46,071 bases of DNA, taken from NCBI GenBank assembly GCA_030432635.1, contig JAUIMB010000018.1, forward strand, positions 1 to 46,071, read 5' to 3'. Shown piece after piece: positions 34,814 to 44,700 of this stretch (positions within the stretch are counted from its first letter, which is position 1; the number at the start of each line of letters is the position of its first letter). Source of the DNA: Bacteroidia bacterium. Its GTDB lineage: Bacteria > Bacteroidota > Bacteroidia > Flavobacteriales > Flavobacteriaceae. Position numbers and translations under genes: made by a program. The notes beneath the pieces are model-generated. The model was given only the letters and a program-made list of their open reading frames with translations. It made no database searches and was not told the origin of the DNA.

Positions 34814-36091
34814 TTAGCCTTGTCGATTGATTGTTTGTGTTCTATCAGGTCCAACGGAAACAATGGTTATCGGAATCTCCAACTCTTTTTCCAAGAACGC
34901 AATGTAGTCATTCAATTCTGAAGGAAACTCTGAAACATCCCTCATTTTAGTTAGGTCTTCTTTCCAGCCCTTAAATTCAGTATAGATAGGCGTGACATTT
35001 TCTGCTTCGATGTTAAATGGCAAATGCGAGATGGTTTCACCTTTGTATTTATATGCAGTACATACTTTTAGAGTTTTAAAACCAGACAGTACATCACCTT
35101 TCATCATGCTTAATTGGGTTACACCATTGACTTGACAAGCATATTTTAAGGCAACTAAATCTAGCCAGCCACAGCGTCTTGGTCGACCAGTAACAGCACC
35201 AAACTCATGACCAATTCGAGCCATTTCGGCTCCAGTGTCATCGAACAATTCGGTTGGGAATGGTCCTGAACCTACACGAGTTGTATATGCCTTAAAAATG
35301 CCAAAAACTTCTCCTATTTTATTAGGTGCAACGCCTAAACCAGTACAGGCACCAGAAGCGGTTGTGTTGGATGACGTTACAAACGGATAGGTGCCAAAGT
35401 CGATATCCAATAAGGAGCCTTGTGCACCTTCAGCTAAAATGGATTTGTTGTTTTTCAGCGCCTCATTTAAGTATTCTTCACTGTCGATAAATTGCAATTC
35501 CTTTAAGCGTTCAACCGCAGCGAAGAATTCAGTTTCCATTTCTTCAAGGTTGTATTGAATGTCAACATCATAGAAATGGATCATCGCTTCATGCTTATTG
35601 GCTAAAGCTCTATATTTATTTTTCCAACCTTCTAATTCAAGGTCACCAATTCGAATGCCGTTACGACCGGTTTTATCCATATAAGTTGGTCCAATACCCT
35701 TAAGTGTCGATCCAATTTTTGCCTTGCCCTTAGCTGTTTCAGAAGCCGCATCCAATAAACGATGCGTAGGCAATATGATGTGGGCTTTTCTAGAAATAAT
35801 CAATTTCGATTTATAATCGATATCAAACTGATTTAAACCGTCCAATTCTTGAACAAAAACCACTGGATCAATAACCACACCATTACCGATCACATTAATG
35901 GCATCATTATGGAATATACCTGAAGGTATAGTCCTCAAGACATGTTTTATACCATCAAATTCTAAGGTATGACCAGCATTTGGTCCACCTTGAAATCGTG
36001 CAATAATATTGTATTTGGAGGTGAGTACATCAACAATTTTTCCTTTGCCTTCGTCGCCCCATTGTAATCCTAGTAGTAAATCTACTGCCAT
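34814..36091 (-). CDS. purA: Adenylosuccinate synthetase
   Basis: PurA joins IMP and aspartate with GTP to give adenylosuccinate, the first step from IMP to AMP. The 425-aa length is standard. Signatures: LLGLQWGDEGKGKIVD (P-loop with the catalytic Asp), GGPNAGHTL (catalytic His), STLKGIGPTYMDK, EGAQGSLLDIDFGTYPFVTSSNTT, TRVGSGPFPTE, GRPRRCGWLDL and SVGPDRTQTI. It is 8 bp after fur and part of the spoT-fur-purA group. In other bacteria PurA is directly inhibited by (p)ppGpp, so the pairing with spoT is functionally sensible. Confidence 0.97.
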   Translation of the reverse strand: MAVDLLLGLQWGDEGKGKIVDVLTSKYNIIARFQGGPNAGHTLEFDGIKHVLRTIPSGIFHNDAINVIGNGVVIDPVVFVQELDGLNQFDIDYKSKLIISRKAHIILPTHRLLDAASETAKGKAKIGSTLKGIGPTYMDKTGRNGIRIGDLELEGWKNKYRALANKHEAMIHFYDVDIQYNLEEMETEFFAAVERLKELQFIDSEEYLNEALKNNKSILAEGAQGSLLDIDFGTYPFVTSSNTTASGACTGLGVAPNKIGEVFGIFKAYTTRVGSGPFPTELFDDTGAEMARIGHEFGAVTGRPRRCGWLDLVALKYACQVNGVTQLSMMKGDVLSGFKTLKVCTAYKYKGETISHLPFNIEAENVTPIYTEFKGWKEDLTKMRDVSEFPSELNDYIAFLEKELEIPITIVSVGPDRTQTINRQG

Positions 36092-36099
36092 TGTATGTT

Positions 36100-36555
36100 T
36101 TAATTAGTTGGTTTGTTTTTTGTCGCGTAAAAGTAGAGTGAATGATTAGAGATTGAAATGTCAAAAACTTCTTCGATTGTTTTTTTTATTGACTGAATTC
36201 TAGGATCACAAAACTCGATGACTTCTCCAGTATCGGTCATAATGACGTGATCGTGTTGCTTGTCAAAATAAGACTTTTCGTAGTGTGCTTGATTTTGCCC
36301 AAACTGATGCTTTCTCACCAAGGCGCATTCCATTAAGATTTCAATGGTGTTATAAAGCGTTGCACGACTTACACGATAGTTTTTGTTTTTCATTTTGATA
36401 TATAAGGATTCAATATCAAAATGGTCATCACTATCATAGATTTCTTGAAGAATGGCATAGCGTTCAGGTGTTTTTCTATGACCTTTTTCCTCTAAAAATT
36501 GCGTGAATACATTCTTTACAATCTCTTGGTTTGTTTGTTCAGTCTTATCATTCAT
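36100..36555 (-). CDS. Fur-family transcriptional regulator without the CXXC zinc motif
   Basis: A 151-aa winged-helix regulator of the ferric-uptake family. The DNA-binding part has [31 protein letters not shown] and [25 protein letters not shown]. The dimer/metal part keeps HDHVI, but the following CXXC of typical Fur or PerR is replaced by MTDT, leaving only the Cys of EFCDPRI, so the structural zinc site seems lost while a His-rich regulatory metal site may remain. The frame begins at a TTG (36561); the ATG at 36555 (MNDKTEQ) is preferred. It lies 25 bp after spoT and 8 bp before purA. The metal or signal it senses is unknown. Confidence 0.92.
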   Translation of the reverse strand: MNDKTEQTNQEIVKNVFTQFLEEKGHRKTPERYAILQEIYDSDDHFDIESLYIKMKNKNYRVSRATLYNTIEILMECALVRKHQFGQNQAHYEKSYFDKQHDHVIMTDTGEVIEFCDPRIQSIKKTIEEVFDISISNHSLYFYATKNKPTN

Positions 36556-36580
36556 AATCAAGCCACAAATTTACAAATTT

Positions 36581-38788
36581 TTATACTCTCGAGACCTTAT
36601 GGATACCATTAATTTTTTTGAGATTATTGATGAGTTTATGAAGCATGTTTTTATTGGTCACTACAACATTGATCTTACCAGAAAACACACCATCATCAGT
36701 ATCAAAATTGAGGCTCTTCATGTTCACGTGCATGTTTGAGGATATCACTTGGGTGATATTGTTGACCAAACCAAGATTATCGATACCAGAAAGTACAATT
36801 TGAGTGGCAAACTCTTGCTGCGTAGAGTCTATCCATTTAGCCTTCATGATGCGATAGGCATAATTGGATTGCAGGCTTAAGGCATTCGGACAATTTTTTT
36901 TGTGCACTTTAATACCATCATTTATGGTTAAGAAACCAAACACATCATCACCAGGAATAGGATTGCAACATGAAGAAAGTTTATAGTCGAGCTGTTCTTC
37001 TTCCTTGCCAAAAACCAGTTGATCATATTTAGCGGTTATCTCATCCTTATCTAAATCTGGAGCAATGATTGGCTTCCTAATTTTACTCTTAATATAGCTC
37101 ATGAACATATTGCTTCGCGATGAAGCATATTCCTTGAGCATTTTGTTATCAATGGTTCCTATGCCTATACGATAGAATAAGTCAAGACTGGTTTTTAATT
37201 TAAAATGGTTGACCATTTCATTAACAGACTTCTCATCCAGTGTGATTTTCAATTGCTTTAGCTTTCTTCTTAGAATTTCCTTACCCTCTTCGGCAACATC
37301 CTTCTTTTCAGCTTTTAAGGATGATTTAATCTTGCTTCTTGCTCGCGCAGTGGTCGCATAATCCAACCAGTTTCGATTGGGTTTGATATTTTCTGCAGTC
37401 ATTATTTCGACTTGGTCTCCACTTTGAAGTTCATGACTTAATGGCACAAGTTTACCATTTACTTTGGCTCCTTTGGTTTTCATACCAACTTCAGTGTGAA
37501 TGCTAAATGCAAAATCGATTGGTGTGGCACCTTTGGGTAATGATTTTAAATCACCTTTTGGCGAAAACACGAAAATTTCCTTTGAATAGAGGTTGAGTTT
37601 AAATTGCTCGACAAAATCCACAGCATTGGTCTCATTACTTTCCAAAGCTTCCTGTAGCTTGGATATCCATGAATCCAATGCATCTTCAGCTGTGTGTCCT
37701 TGTTTGTATTTATAATGCGCTGCATAACCTTTTTCAGCTATTTCATTCATGCGCTCACTTCTGATTTGCACTTCAACCCATCGATTTTTCGGACCCATTA
37801 CGGTAATGTGAAGAGCTTCATAACCCGTAGATTTTGGTGAGGAAATCCAATCTCGCAATCGCGTCGGATTGGGAATAAAGTGGTCGGTTACTATGGAATA
37901 TATTTTCCAGGCGAGAAACTTTTCATTTTTAAAATCGGATTTATAGATAATCCTTACGGCAAACTTATCATAAACTTCATCAAAGCTTACGCCTTGCTTG
38001 ACCATCTTTTTTCTAATGGAATGAATCGATTTTGGACGACCTTTTATTTCATAATTTAAGCCTTCCTTATCTAGCGAGTCTACAATTACTTTTTTAAACG
38101 ACTGAATGTACTCATCCTGTTCGGCTTTGCTTTCTTTTTGTTTTTCTAGAATATCGTTGTAAACCTCAGGTTCGGTGTATTTTAACCCTAAGTCCTCGAG
38201 TTCTGTTTTAATATTGTAAAGCCCAATACGATGTGCCAAAGGTGCATAAATGTACAAGGTTTCTGAAGCTATTTTTTCCTGTTTGTCGAGACGCATGGCA
38301 TCCATGGTTTGCATATTGTGCAAGCGATCTGCGATCTTTATGATAATCACGCGCACATCATCGTTGAGCGTGAGCAACATTTTACGGAAATTCTCAGCTT
38401 GGGTAGAGACGTCTTTTTCTTTACTCAAAGACGAAATTTTGGTAAGGCCATCGACAATTCGCGCAACAGTTTCACCAAAGAGACGTTCGATGTCATCTTT
38501 GGTATAGTCGTCACTATCCTCAACAACATCATGAAGTAGGGCAGCAGCAATACTTGTGGCATCGAGGCCAATTTCACTTGCTACAATCTTGGCAACAGCA
38601 ATGGGATGAAAAATATAGGCTTCACCAGACTTTCGACGCTGATCTTTATGAGCATCGACAGCAACCTCAAAGGCCTGACGAATGAGCTTTTTGTCCTCAT
38701 CAGATAGGTCGCGATAGCTTACTTTGAGTAATTCTTTGTAAGCTTTGGCGATTTCAGCGTTTTCTTTTTCGATGTCTACTTCAGTCAT
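36581..38788 (-). CDS. spoT: Bifunctional (p)ppGpp synthetase/hydrolase (RelA/SpoT family)
   Basis: A 735-aa RSH protein. The hydrolase domain has the HD motif in ALLHDVVEDSDDYT plus RLHNMQTM and HRIGLYNIKTELEDLGLKY. The synthetase domain has GRPKSIHSIRKKM, YDKFAVRIIY, SSPKSTGYEALH and VEVQIRSERMNEIAEKGYAAHYKYK, with the EXQ active-site motif. A TGS domain (IFVFSPKGDLKSLPKGATPIDFAF) and a C-terminal ACT domain (last 75 residues) follow, with a conserved CCNPIPGDD between them. Both active sites look intact, so it should make and degrade (p)ppGpp. It is the first gene of the spoT-fur-purA group. Confidence 0.97.
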   Translation of the reverse strand: MTEVDIEKENAEIAKAYKELLKVSYRDLSDEDKKLIRQAFEVAVDAHKDQRRKSGEAYIFHPIAVAKIVASEIGLDATSIAAALLHDVVEDSDDYTKDDIERLFGETVARIVDGLTKISSLSKEKDVSTQAENFRKMLLTLNDDVRVIIIKIADRLHNMQTMDAMRLDKQEKIASETLYIYAPLAHRIGLYNIKTELEDLGLKYTEPEVYNDILEKQKESKAEQDEYIQSFKKVIVDSLDKEGLNYEIKGRPKSIHSIRKKMVKQGVSFDEVYDKFAVRIIYKSDFKNEKFLAWKIYSIVTDHFIPNPTRLRDWISSPKSTGYEALHITVMGPKNRWVEVQIRSERMNEIAEKGYAAHYKYKQGHTAEDALDSWISKLQEALESNETNAVDFVEQFKLNLYSKEIFVFSPKGDLKSLPKGATPIDFAFSIHTEVGMKTKGAKVNGKLVPLSHELQSGDQVEIMTAENIKPNRNWLDYATTARARSKIKSSLKAEKKDVAEEGKEILRRKLKQLKITLDEKSVNEMVNHFKLKTSLDLFYRIGIGTIDNKMLKEYASSRSNMFMSYIKSKIRKPIIAPDLDKDEITAKYDQLVFGKEEEQLDYKLSSCCNPIPGDDVFGFLTINDGIKVHKKNCPNALSLQSNYAYRIMKAKWIDSTQQEFATQIVLSGIDNLGLVNNITQVISSNMHVNMKSLNFDTDDGVFSGKINVVVTNKNMLHKLINNLKKINGIHKVSRV

Positions 38789-38792
38789 AGAA

Positions 38793-38823
38793 CTAAAGTA
38801 AGCATAACAATTTTATTGTGCAA
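38793..38823 (-). promoter_or_regulatory. Candidate promoter of spoT-fur-purA
   Basis: On the minus strand: TTG (38823-38821), a 20-bp spacer, TACTTTAG (38800-38793), matching TAnnTTTG at all but one fixed position. The predicted start point would fall at or next to the spoT ATG (38788), implying a very short or absent leader. Confidence 0.35.
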
Positions 38824-38868
38824 TGGGTTTTTTATTTTGCACGCTGTTCTTTTTGAAATGTTATGGTG

Positions 38869-39507
38869 TTAGGATTTACTTTTTTTGATTTTTCTAAACT
38901 TTGAATTCCTAAATGCAGTTAACATTTCAGTTTTTAAATCCTCATCATTGTAATTTATGTTTACGCCAAAGTCAAAACCATTATGCCAACGTGAATACAT
39001 AATTTGATTTAAAATAACGTTTCCATTCTTGTCATAAAGGGAGAACGTATAGGTGTAGAACTTTAAGCCATCGATAATTTCAGTGGTGATATCTGAAGCA
39101 GTAACTTCAATGCCTTCTTGCTGATATGCGTCTAGAAGAAATTCCCTTAAGGCTTTGTTGTTTTCTTCCCATTCACCATCATATTCGATTTCATAGGGTT
39201 CGGAAGTTGATTGAAATAAGTTGAACATATTTTTTTTAAAACTCAATAAATTTCTAAGCTTACTAACATCAATATTTTCGTCCAACATCGGCTCCATAAT
39301 ATCCAAGCCTTTTTTCTGAAACGCATCAGATTCTTCCATGGTTACAATTTCCCAACCATCAGGGATTTCTATTTCCCAGCCAATTTCTTCACTTTTATAG
39401 ATGTTGTTTTGTATCGTGCCTTCATCTATTTCGTTATTTGGGTTTGATTCTTTACATGTGAAAGTGGAAAAGCCTATGAATACGAATATGATTAGTTGTA
39501 GTTTCAT
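38869..39507 (-). CDS. Hypothetical lipoprotein downstream of an M48 protease
   Basis: A 212-aa protein with a lipoprotein signal (MKLQLIIFVFIGFSTFTC, Cys18 followed by KES). The mature part begins acidic and then shows EIGWEIEIPDGWEIVTMEE, a phrase seen in PsbP-like or DUF1795-type small periplasmic proteins, and beta strands such as LKFYTYTFSLYDKNGNVILNQIMYSRWHNGFDFGVNINY. It overlaps the end of the M48 protease gene by 4 bp (ATGA), so it is translated together with it, and it could be a partner of that protease. No established function. Confidence 0.82.
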   Translation of the reverse strand: MKLQLIIFVFIGFSTFTCKESNPNNEIDEGTIQNNIYKSEEIGWEIEIPDGWEIVTMEESDAFQKKGLDIMEPMLDENIDVSKLRNLLSFKKNMFNLFQSTSEPYEIEYDGEWEENNKALREFLLDAYQQEGIEVTASDITTEIIDGLKFYTYTFSLYDKNGNVILNQIMYSRWHNGFDFGVNINYNDEDLKTEMLTAFRNSKFRKIKKSKS

Positions 39508-40748
39508 TGTTTTAGTATTGCTTTTAAATTTCTAACTCGATTCAATAAAGTTGGATGCGAATAATGGGCAATGACATATGAAGGATGTGGAGTCAAATTA
39601 CTCAAACTATTTTTCGATAATTTTTTTAACGATGAGATTAGAGGTTCAGCTCTGTAAGTCGCCTTAGCATAATCGTCGGCTTGGTATTCAAACTTCCGCG
39701 AAAAATAATTCATCATCAAACCTGTAATTTCAGAAATGGGTGAGTAGAGGAGTCCGAAGGCGATCAATCCGACATGAAAACTCTGGATTTTGACACCTAG
39801 CGCATTGGACAGTAATGGATTTGAAATAAATATGGATAGCACATACAAGGTTAAACCTGTAAGGATAATTGAAGCCACCAAGTTGAAGACAATATGCTTT
39901 CGTTTATAATGCCCAACTTCATGTGCTAAAACCGCTACAATTTCTTCGTCGTTCAAATCATTCACCAAGGTATCATATAAAGTCACGCGTTTTTCACTGC
40001 CAAATCCTGAAAAATAGGCATTGGCTTTGGTACTGCGTTTTGAACCATCAATGATGAAAATTTTATCCAGGCGAAACCCAACCGATTTAGCGTATTTAGA
40101 TATTTTATCACGCAATTCACCTTCCTCTAAAGGAGTTTGCTTATTAAACAACGGAACGACTAGTCTGGAGTAAAACATATTCATAAATACCGTGAATACG
40201 GTCACAATGGCCCAAGCAAATAACCAAAACAAATCTTGGGTCTGTTCATAAAACCAAATGATTAAGGCTAAAATGCCACCACCTAAAATGGCCATCATCA
40301 GTAAGCCCTTGATTTTATCTAAAATAAAAGTACGCTTGGTCGTTTTGTTGAACCCAAAACGTTCTTCAATGACAAACGTTCTGTAGTAACTAAAGGGTGT
40401 AGAAATGAGATCACTTCCCAACATGATGATACCAAAAAATATTAAGGCAATCACAATCGGATTGTCACTATACTGTCTAGCGATATTATCGACAAATTCA
40501 AAGCCATCTAAAAACAAAAATGAAAGGGTCAAAACAATCGAGAAAAGGGAACTCCAAACACCAAACTTGTAATTCGTTTTCTTGTAAGCTTGAGAGGTTT
40601 TGTATTCCGTTTCATCATAAACATCACTTAGCTCATCAGGAATAGGATCGTCATAATGTTTTGCGTTTAAATGGTCAAGAAATTTGTCAACAATAAAATT
40701 TACGACAATGATGCTAATAATAATGTAGAAAAGTAGTGTAGGATTCAT
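39504..40748 (-). CDS. M48-family membrane metallopeptidase (Ste24/CAAX protease-like)
   Basis: A 414-aa integral membrane zinc protease. The HEXXH motif is in VLAHEVGHYKRKH (His276-His280), and the third ligand is the Glu of KFEYQADDYA. At least six hydrophobic helices lie on both sides of the catalytic domain, as in Ste24-type enzymes, and the N-terminal M48 prodomain-like part has YRTFVIEERFGFNKTT. In bacteria this family is usually linked to membrane-protein or lipoprotein quality control; a CAAX substrate is not expected. It lies 5 bp after the trmH-like gene and overlaps the following lipoprotein gene. Confidence 0.93.
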   Translation of the reverse strand: MNPTLLFYIIISIIVVNFIVDKFLDHLNAKHYDDPIPDELSDVYDETEYKTSQAYKKTNYKFGVWSSLFSIVLTLSFLFLDGFEFVDNIARQYSDNPIVIALIFFGIIMLGSDLISTPFSYYRTFVIEERFGFNKTTKRTFILDKIKGLLMMAILGGGILALIIWFYEQTQDLFWLFAWAIVTVFTVFMNMFYSRLVVPLFNKQTPLEEGELRDKISKYAKSVGFRLDKIFIIDGSKRSTKANAYFSGFGSEKRVTLYDTLVNDLNDEEIVAVLAHEVGHYKRKHIVFNLVASIILTGLTLYVLSIFISNPLLSNALGVKIQSFHVGLIAFGLLYSPISEITGLMMNYFSRKFEYQADDYAKATYRAEPLISSLKKLSKNSLSNLTPHPSYVIAHYSHPTLLNRVRNLKAILKQ

Positions 40749-40753
40749 AAATA

Positions 40754-41554
40754 CTATTTAAAATCACGTTGACGTTTTGCCTCAAAAACAAGGATTCCTG
40801 CTGCAACCGATACGTTCATACTGTCTATTTTGCCTTGCATTGGAATGATGATATTTTGTGTAGCATGCTGAAGCCATTCGTTTGATAAGCCTATAGCTTC
40901 AGTGCCTACCACAATGGCTGTTGGCGCTACAAAATCTTGCTTGTTATAGGGTTCAGATGCTTGTAAAGCTGCACAGTAGATGTTAATATTGTTTTGATTC
41001 AGGAAATTGATGATCTCACCAGTCGAGCCAGTAGCTACCTGATTTGTGAATACACAGCCGACACTTGAACGGATCACATTTGGATTGTATAAATCACTTT
41101 TAGGATTGGCGATGATAAAGGCATCTACATTGGCAGCATCTGCGGTTCGAAGCAAAGCGCCTATGTTGCCAGGTTTTTCTGGAGCTTCAGCAACCAAAAT
41201 CAAAGGGTTGTTGTTCTGAAATTTTAAATCTTCAATTTTGTTATGTTTGCCTTCTGCAATTGCAATAATGCCCTCAGTTGTACTTCGATAGGCTAATTTT
41301 TGAAATACGATTTTCGAGATTCGAATACGTTCAGTATTCGTGTGTAACAGTGTAGTCAATTCAGATTCTGAAATGAATGCGTCATAATACAAGACTGTGT
41401 TGATTCTATAACCTGCGTTTATGGCGAGTTGCAATTCGCGCAAACCTTCAATGACAAATGTATTGGTCTTTCGACGTTCGCGAGACTTTTCTTTCAACAA
41501 AAGAATTTGTTTGACCAACGAATTTTGAGTACTGGTGATTTCTTTTGTATACAT
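40754..41554 (-). CDS. SpoU/TrmH-family RNA 2'-O-methyltransferase
   Basis: A 266-aa SPOUT methyltransferase. The N-terminal substrate-binding part has LKEKSRERRKTNTFVIEGLRE. The knotted SAM-binding part has motif 1 EAPEKPGNIGALLRTADAANVDAFI, motif 2 VVGTEAIGLSNEWL and motif 3 IPMQGKIDSMNVSVAAGILVFE, which hold the conserved Arg, Glu and Ser/Asn residues. The target, 23S rRNA or tRNA ribose, is not certain. The frame extends to a GTG at 41584, but a promoter element at 41587-41594 would start RNA at about 41581, after that GTG. The ATG at 41554 is therefore the more likely start. It heads a three-gene operon. Confidence 0.92.
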   Translation of the reverse strand: MYTKEITSTQNSLVKQILLLKEKSRERRKTNTFVIEGLRELQLAINAGYRINTVLYYDAFISESELTTLLHTNTERIRISKIVFQKLAYRSTTEGIIAIAEGKHNKIEDLKFQNNNPLILVAEAPEKPGNIGALLRTADAANVDAFIIANPKSDLYNPNVIRSSVGCVFTNQVATGSTGEIINFLNQNNINIYCAALQASEPYNKQDFVAPTAIVVGTEAIGLSNEWLQHATQNIIIPMQGKIDSMNVSVAAGILVFEAKRQRDFK

Positions 41555-41586
41555 TTCTTGATTTATTCGGTATATTTGAATCACCG

Positions 41587-41594
41587 CAAATTTA
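41587..41594 (-). promoter_or_regulatory. Predicted -7 element of the trmH-like operon
   Basis: TAAATTTG on the minus strand (41594-41587), an exact TAnnTTTG element 33 bp upstream of the ATG at 41554. No clear TTG at -33 was found. If real, it excludes the upstream GTG start. Confidence 0.45.
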
Positions 41595-41729
41595 CAGTTT
41601 TAATCCGCAATCTTTTATCCTAGTTTACAGATTTAAGTTTAGGTGAATTTCATGCTTAAAATGATTCAGGCTAGGAAATTAATAGATGAGCTTGTTATAG
41701 TAGTGATATATAAAACTAATTTACCATCT

Positions 41730-44700
41730 ATGAAATCAAAATTACTCTTCTTGTTAATTGCCCTTGTTTTTTCTTTAACTTCTTTTGCTCAAATAAATGT
41801 TAATCCGCCTTTAGACTTATACCTATGTGGTGTGGTTGACAATGGAGGTTTTGCCGACTTTGACCTTAATCAAAATGATGCAATCGTTTTAGGTGATTTA
41901 AGTCCAAATGAATACCTAGTTACCTATCATGAGACACAGATTGATGCTGACGCACAAATCAATGCCTTACAAAGTCCATATGTAAATGTGTCAAATCCAC
42001 AAACGATTTTTGTACGAGTTGAGGAGCTTTCAACAGGAAACTTCATTGTCCAGACCTTTGATTTAATTGTTGGTTTGGCACCTTTTCCTGACTTGTCAGA
42101 TGTTTATGAATTTTGTGAAAGTACATCGGCTGTAATAGATTCTGGATTTGGGGATCAAAATTTTAGTTTTGCATGGTACCTTGACGGTTTCATATTGTCT
42201 GGTGAAACAGATTCTTTGTTGACGGTTACGCAATCTGGTTTTTATCAGTTGCAAATAATAACGCCAGATGGTTGTACGTCATTTACAGATTTTCAGGTGA
42301 TTTTAGGAGCATTTGACGACTTGCCAACGCCTGAAGCCGAAGTTGTATGTGATGACGATGGTGATGGTTTTTACGTCTTCAATTTACTTGAGATAGTTGA
42401 TGAAATTTCTATAGCGATAGGAACACCTAGTCAGATGACGATTCATGAAACTTTAGCAGATGCCGAAGCTGGTGTAAATGCGCTTAATCCTACCTATACA
42501 AATACAACAGCTTACAACCAAACTTTATATGTAAGGGTGTCATCGATAGATACAGAATGCTATGGTATAACCACAATAGAACTTGTCGTAGAAACCGATT
42601 GTGTTAACGCCTCACCAATAGAAGCGTTTGTGTGTGTTGATGATTTTAACACCTCAGTTGATTATGATCTCACTGTTCATGAAGCCGACCTTGTAGCTGG
42701 ACAAGATCCAGCAAATTACAGTTTTGGCTATTATGTCTCATTGACCAATGCTCAAAGTCAAAATAATCCGATTTCTAATCCGCAAGCCTATACAGTCATA
42801 AGTAATGCTTCAGTCGTTTTTGTGAGGGTAGAAGATATTCAATCGGGTAATTGGACCATTACCGAAATATACCTGAATTTCATATTAAATCCACAATTGG
42901 AATTTAATGGGCCTTATACAATATGTGATGGGCAAGAGGTAGTATTGATACCAGAAATCTTTAATGACAACCAACAATATTCGTATTCATGGAGTACAGG
43001 TGAAACCACTCCTGAGATTATTGTTTTCGAACCAGGAGAATATGTTTTGGAAGTTACCGATATTTGGGCTGGTTGTGTTAGTGTGGCGAGTGTTGATGTC
43101 ATTCTTGGAGGCAATGCACCTATAGCAAACAATCCAGTGGATCTATCGAGTTGTGAGCCTAACGCAACCTATAATTTAACAGCATTGATTCCTGAGATTA
43201 TTGGTGCTCAGAACCCATCAGATGTGATTGTAAGCTTTTATAATTTCATCGACTTTGCTTATGCAAATTTCAATCCGATTACGAATTTGGAAACTTATGT
43301 ACCTTCAAATGCGATTGAAACTATTTATGTAAGGGTTCAAAACGTTTCAGATGCGTGCTTTAGTATTGCAGAATTCACGATAACAACAGATTCCAGTTGC
43401 CCAATTGAAGTAGATTGTGGTGCCGAACCTGTGAATACCAGTTATTGCTATGATATTAATGATGCCACACCATATATGTATGTGAGTACTGATGGAACAC
43501 CATTGCAAGTGTACTTTAATGCAGGACAGGTTGAGGCCGATTGGGATGAACTTGTAGTCTTGGATTCTGATGGCACGACAAACCTTAATCCAGAAGCCAC
43601 GTTCTATGGGAATGATGGTGACCTTACAGGATTGTCATTCACATCTACAGGAGATTCCATTACTGTTTATATTGATTCTGATCAAGTATTTAGTTGTGTT
43701 TCTGAAAATTACATACCTATTGATTACAACGTCTCGTGTGTTGATCTCAATGCAATTCCAGGTTGTACCTCAATAATGACACTTCCTGAAAATGGAGCAG
43801 AAGACGTCAATGAGAATACCAATTTGACTTGGACACAGTCATCAGGAGTGGTTAATGGTTATAAACTTTCAGTAGGAATCACCTCTGGTGGGACTGAAGT
43901 TTTAGACAATGAGGATGTAGGAAACGTCTTGACTTATGATTTAGACACCTTGGATTATGAGGTTACTTATTATGTGACAATAACAGCGTATAATGATAAT
44001 GGTGATGCTGAAAACTGTGAAGAATTTAGCTTTACCACGAGAGCTAACCCTAATCAAACTGTTATTTGTGAAGATGGTGTCGTTAACACAACCTATTGCT
44101 ATGGAAATAATGATGATACAGAATTCAATTTCCAGAGTAGTGATGGTTCAACCTTGACGATGGTTTTTAACGCAGGAAGAACTGAAATGGATTTTGATGA
44201 AATCACAATTATAGATTCTGATGGATCTGTGATGAATCCGAATTTGCCTTATGGAAATGATGGTGACTTTGCAGGATTGACCTATACGTCCAGTGGAAGC
44301 TCGATGACCTTACGTTTTGATACTGATGGCTCGGTAAGTTGTGCCAATGGAAGTGGTTGTTGTACAGAGCAATTCGATTTTGATGTGTTCTGTTCGTCTT
44401 CAGTAGGTATTATTGAAGTCAATGCCTTTGTAGATGCCAACGGAAATGCGCTTTACGATACGAATGAGTTCAGTTTTTCAAATGGATACTTTACTTATGA
44501 GTTAAATGGAGATGGAATGATTAATACTGTGAATTCCTCTACTGGAAGTTTCCAGATTATCAGCGCCAACGAAACAGATACTTATGATATCAATTTCAAT
44601 TTATACGAAGAATCTGCAGGTTGCTATGATATTTCAGTAGGTATGTTTGAAAATATTTCAGTTGCGACAGGAACTACTGTTACTGTTGACTTTCCTGTTG

